NCBI GenBank assembly: GCA_937888775.1
Contig: CALAQT010000437.1
Coordinates: 1-8,409 of the forward strand
Reading direction: 5' to 3'
DNA: 8,409 bases
Source of the DNA: an uncultured Actinomycetes bacterium
GTDB lineage: Bacteria; Actinomycetota; Thermoleophilia; Solirubrobacterales; Solirubrobacteraceae
Within the stretch, counting starts at the first letter, position 1, and every line of letters begins with the position of its first letter. This document shows positions 7,117-8,409 of this stretch, one piece after another. The translations under genes were made by a program, and so were the position numbers. The notes under the pieces were generated by a model. It was given only the letters and a program-made list of their open reading frames with translations. It was not told the DNA's origin and searched no databases.

Positions 7117-8265
7117 CTAATTGTGGATGACCGTCACCCCGCGGCAGACTGACTCGTTTGGATCATTGACGAACGTCCGCGGCATCGGGCACGTGGCGAA
7201 GTTCGCCCCAGGGCGGATGGGGAACGACCCATCGCCGGGGTCGCTGACGGTGCAGGAGTACTCCGGGTCTGAGCTCTGAAACTCGGTTGCCCCACACGTG
7301 CTGCCGGACTCCCAACCGACGAAGTAGGAGCCTGCATCCGGTTTCGCCAGCAGCGAAACCGTCGTCCCATTCGCGACCTTGAACTGATAGATCGCGTCGT
7401 CGGTCTTGGACAGCGTCCGTCCGGGTGGAGAGGATGTCACGGTGCCCGACCCGGTCCCCTCGTGGAGGAACGTCACGTCCAGGTCGACGGTGACCGCACC
7501 GCCCGTCGGCGACTGCTCGATCACCCCGGACGCCTCGCCGGCGAACTCTGAGCTCAGCTCTCCAAACAGGCCCTCGAGCTGGCTCAGCGTTCGTCCTTTG
7601 CCCGTCACCGTCTTGGTCGCCACGACCTGCCCCGTGACCAGATTCTTGAGGTCAAGGGTCATCGTCACCCGACCGTTGCGCAACTGGATGCCGCTTCCGG
7701 CGATCTCGTACGTGGGCTGGAGCGGGTTGTAGCTGACCGGCGTCGCCGACCGGCCGTCCTCATACAACTGCTGCTCTCGCTTACTGGCGGCCACGACCTG
7801 TCCGTTTAGGTCCACAAACGCGATGCCACTGTTCGTCAGCGGCTGGTACAGGTCACGCAGCACAAGGGCATCGACGTTGCGGTTCCTCCCCGGCGCCCCC
7901 TTCGCCGGACCGAGCGTCACCTTTCCGATTGTCACCACGGGGCGTGCAGCGGCCGCCCGCCCGACGCGGTCACCGGTGGCTGCTCTGACGACCGTCAGGC
8001 GATCGACGCGATCGGTGGAGCCGCCGTTGGCACGGACCTTCGACAGCACCACGAGGTACGCTCCCGCGCGCACCGACAAGCGGTAGCGGCCCCGCGCTCC
8101 CACAACGGCGAGCGCCGAGATCCTGCCGCTGTCGACGTTGACCGCGCGCACCGTCGAGAGAGTGGTCGGCATGTTCCGGGCGGCGAGCGCGACCCTCGTC
8201 AGCGGGTTCGCGAATGTCATCCCCAGCGCAGCTACTACGCACGCGATCGCGCGCTGACTCCGCAT
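7117..8265 (-). CDS. Secreted protein, CsgG-like core and B-repeat
   Basis: A 382-residue exported protein. Residues 1-29 form a signal peptide (IACVVAALGMTFA core, probable cleavage near VALAAR). Residues 32-120 resemble a small beta-rich domain (GRYRLSVRAGAYLVVLS). Residues about 130-252 recall CsgG/FlgO-type proteins: a YEIAGSGIQLRNGRVTMTLD stretch, then LVTGQVVATKTVTGKG and a helix. CsgG forms the curli secretion pore in Gram-negatives; here only fold resemblance is claimed. Residues about 264-356 are a divergent InlB B-repeat (EGTGSGTVTSSPPG, TTVSLLAKPDAGSYFVGWES), a surface-protein module. Four Cys (324, 338, 359, 374) could form two disulfides. The start was set at ATG 8265, which has a strong ribosome binding site and places the signal peptide at the terminus; ATG 8298 would add 11 charged residues and has no such site. 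The stop is TAG 7119-7117. It may act at the cell surface; the role is unknown. Confidence 0.8.
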   Translation of the reverse strand: MRSQRAIACVVAALGMTFANPLTRVALAARNMPTTLSTVRAVNVDSGRISALAVVGARGRYRLSVRAGAYLVVLSKVRANGGSTDRVDRLTVVRAATGDRVGRAAAARPVVTIGKVTLGPAKGAPGRNRNVDALVLRDLYQPLTNSGIAFVDLNGQVVAASKREQQLYEDGRSATPVSYNPLQPTYEIAGSGIQLRNGRVTMTLDLKNLVTGQVVATKTVTGKGRTLSQLEGLFGELSSEFAGEASGVIEQSPTGGAVTVDLDVTFLHEGTGSGTVTSSPPGRTLSKTDDAIYQFKVANGTTVSLLAKPDAGSYFVGWESGSTCGATEFQSSDPEYSCTVSDPGDGSFPIRPGANFATCPMPRTFVNDPNESVCRGVTVIHN

Positions 8266-8273
8266 CTGCGGCA

Positions 8274-8279
8274 CCCTCC
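8274..8279 (-). promoter_or_regulatory. Ribosome binding site deciding ATG 8265
   Basis: GGAGGG on the minus strand ends eight bases before ATG 8265, near-ideal spacing. No comparable site precedes the upstream in-frame ATG at 8298, so 8265 is the better start for the secreted protein gene. Confidence 0.7.
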
Positions 8280-8381
8280 CGGCCCGGCGATCGAACATAT
8301 CGAGCGTAGATTACGCCCGAGGTCGTGTCCATCAAGAGCGTCTCCCTTGCGCGGCTAGTGTCCCGCGCCTTAAGTTCGTAC

Positions 8382-8387
8382 TATAAT
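8382..8387 (+). promoter_or_regulatory. Consensus -10 box TATAAT
   Basis: A perfect TATAAT lies 16 bases before ATG 8404 inside the presumed IS left end. A -35 box is not clear; GTGTCC at 8358-8363 has 18-base spacing but poor match. It would drive the transposase of the second element. Confidence 0.35.
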
Positions 8388-8403
8388 TGTGGTACACTTG
8401 GGT

Positions 8404-8409
8404 ATGCGA
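8404..8409 (+). CDS. Start of truncated gene, probable transposase
   Basis: ATG CGA (Met-Arg) are the only two codons before the window ends. They are placed where the transposase start should be, given the IS630-type end at 8358 and the 46-base spacing seen in the other copy. From memory, many actinobacterial IS630 transposases begin Met-Arg. No further evidence is possible from this window. Confidence 0.35.

Larger units (their letters stand above)
8356..8409 (+). mobile_element. Left end of a second IS630-type element, cut by window
   Basis: TA at 8356-8357 is followed by GTGTCCCGCGCC, resembling the left end of the element at 1436 (TA then GTGTAGTGTCTCGC). Both ends then share TTGTGGTA (8387-8394 and 1464-1471) at almost the same offset. 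In both, the start codon lies exactly 46 bases after the first base of the element (8358 to 8404, 1436 to 1482). It is a relative and not an identical copy. The rest is outside the window, so the call rests on the end alone. Confidence 0.5.

Noticed and set aside
1..8409. tRNA, rRNA, CRISPR array or phage attachment site
   Set aside because: I looked for T-loop motifs with matching acceptor stems, regularly spaced direct repeats and integrase-associated duplications and found none.

Overview
The window is GC-rich throughout, and its coding regions prefer G or C in the third codon position. Three features together suggest a high-GC actinobacterium, possibly of the Thermoleophilia/Solirubrobacterales type: a lipoprotein with repeated Cys-Met-Arg-x-His-Gly units, a multi-membrane-segment module fused to GGDEF and HD-GYP domains, and a secreted protein ending in an InlB-type B-repeat. 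This assignment rests on recollection of protein families and not on a search.

Layout. Positions 1-669 hold no gene I can support. A mostly helical protein of unknown function lies at 670-1326 (+). An IS630-family insertion sequence occupies 1436-2586; its DDE transposase is broken by a one-base loss in a G-run and a four-base tandem duplication, and its ends are flanked by TA. Positions 2589-3728 are poorly interpretable, with one weak candidate gene at 3071-3577 (+). A 33-bp near-perfect palindrome at 3729-3761 precedes a small secreted lipoprotein gene at 3815-4351 (+). That gene converges on a large c-di-GMP gene at 4417-6480 (-), which encodes a membrane protein with GGDEF and HD-GYP domains; a hairpin sits between the two 3' ends. 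The 5' leader of the c-di-GMP gene contains a 10-bp stem-loop. After about 640 bases without a convincing gene comes a secreted protein at 7117-8265 (-), with a CsgG-like middle and a C-terminal B-repeat. The last 54 bases look like the left end of a second IS630-type element, whose start codon lies exactly as far from its end as in the first copy.

How the parts may work together. The c-di-GMP enzyme could make and/or degrade the second messenger at the membrane. The lipoprotein and the CsgG-like/B-repeat protein are predicted cell-envelope proteins, of the kind c-di-GMP often controls, but nothing in the sequence proves a link. The segment 2589-8357 lies between two IS630-type elements in the same orientation, so the region looks like accessory, rearrangement-prone DNA. 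I do not see a clear defence, CRISPR, secondary-metabolite or phage system.
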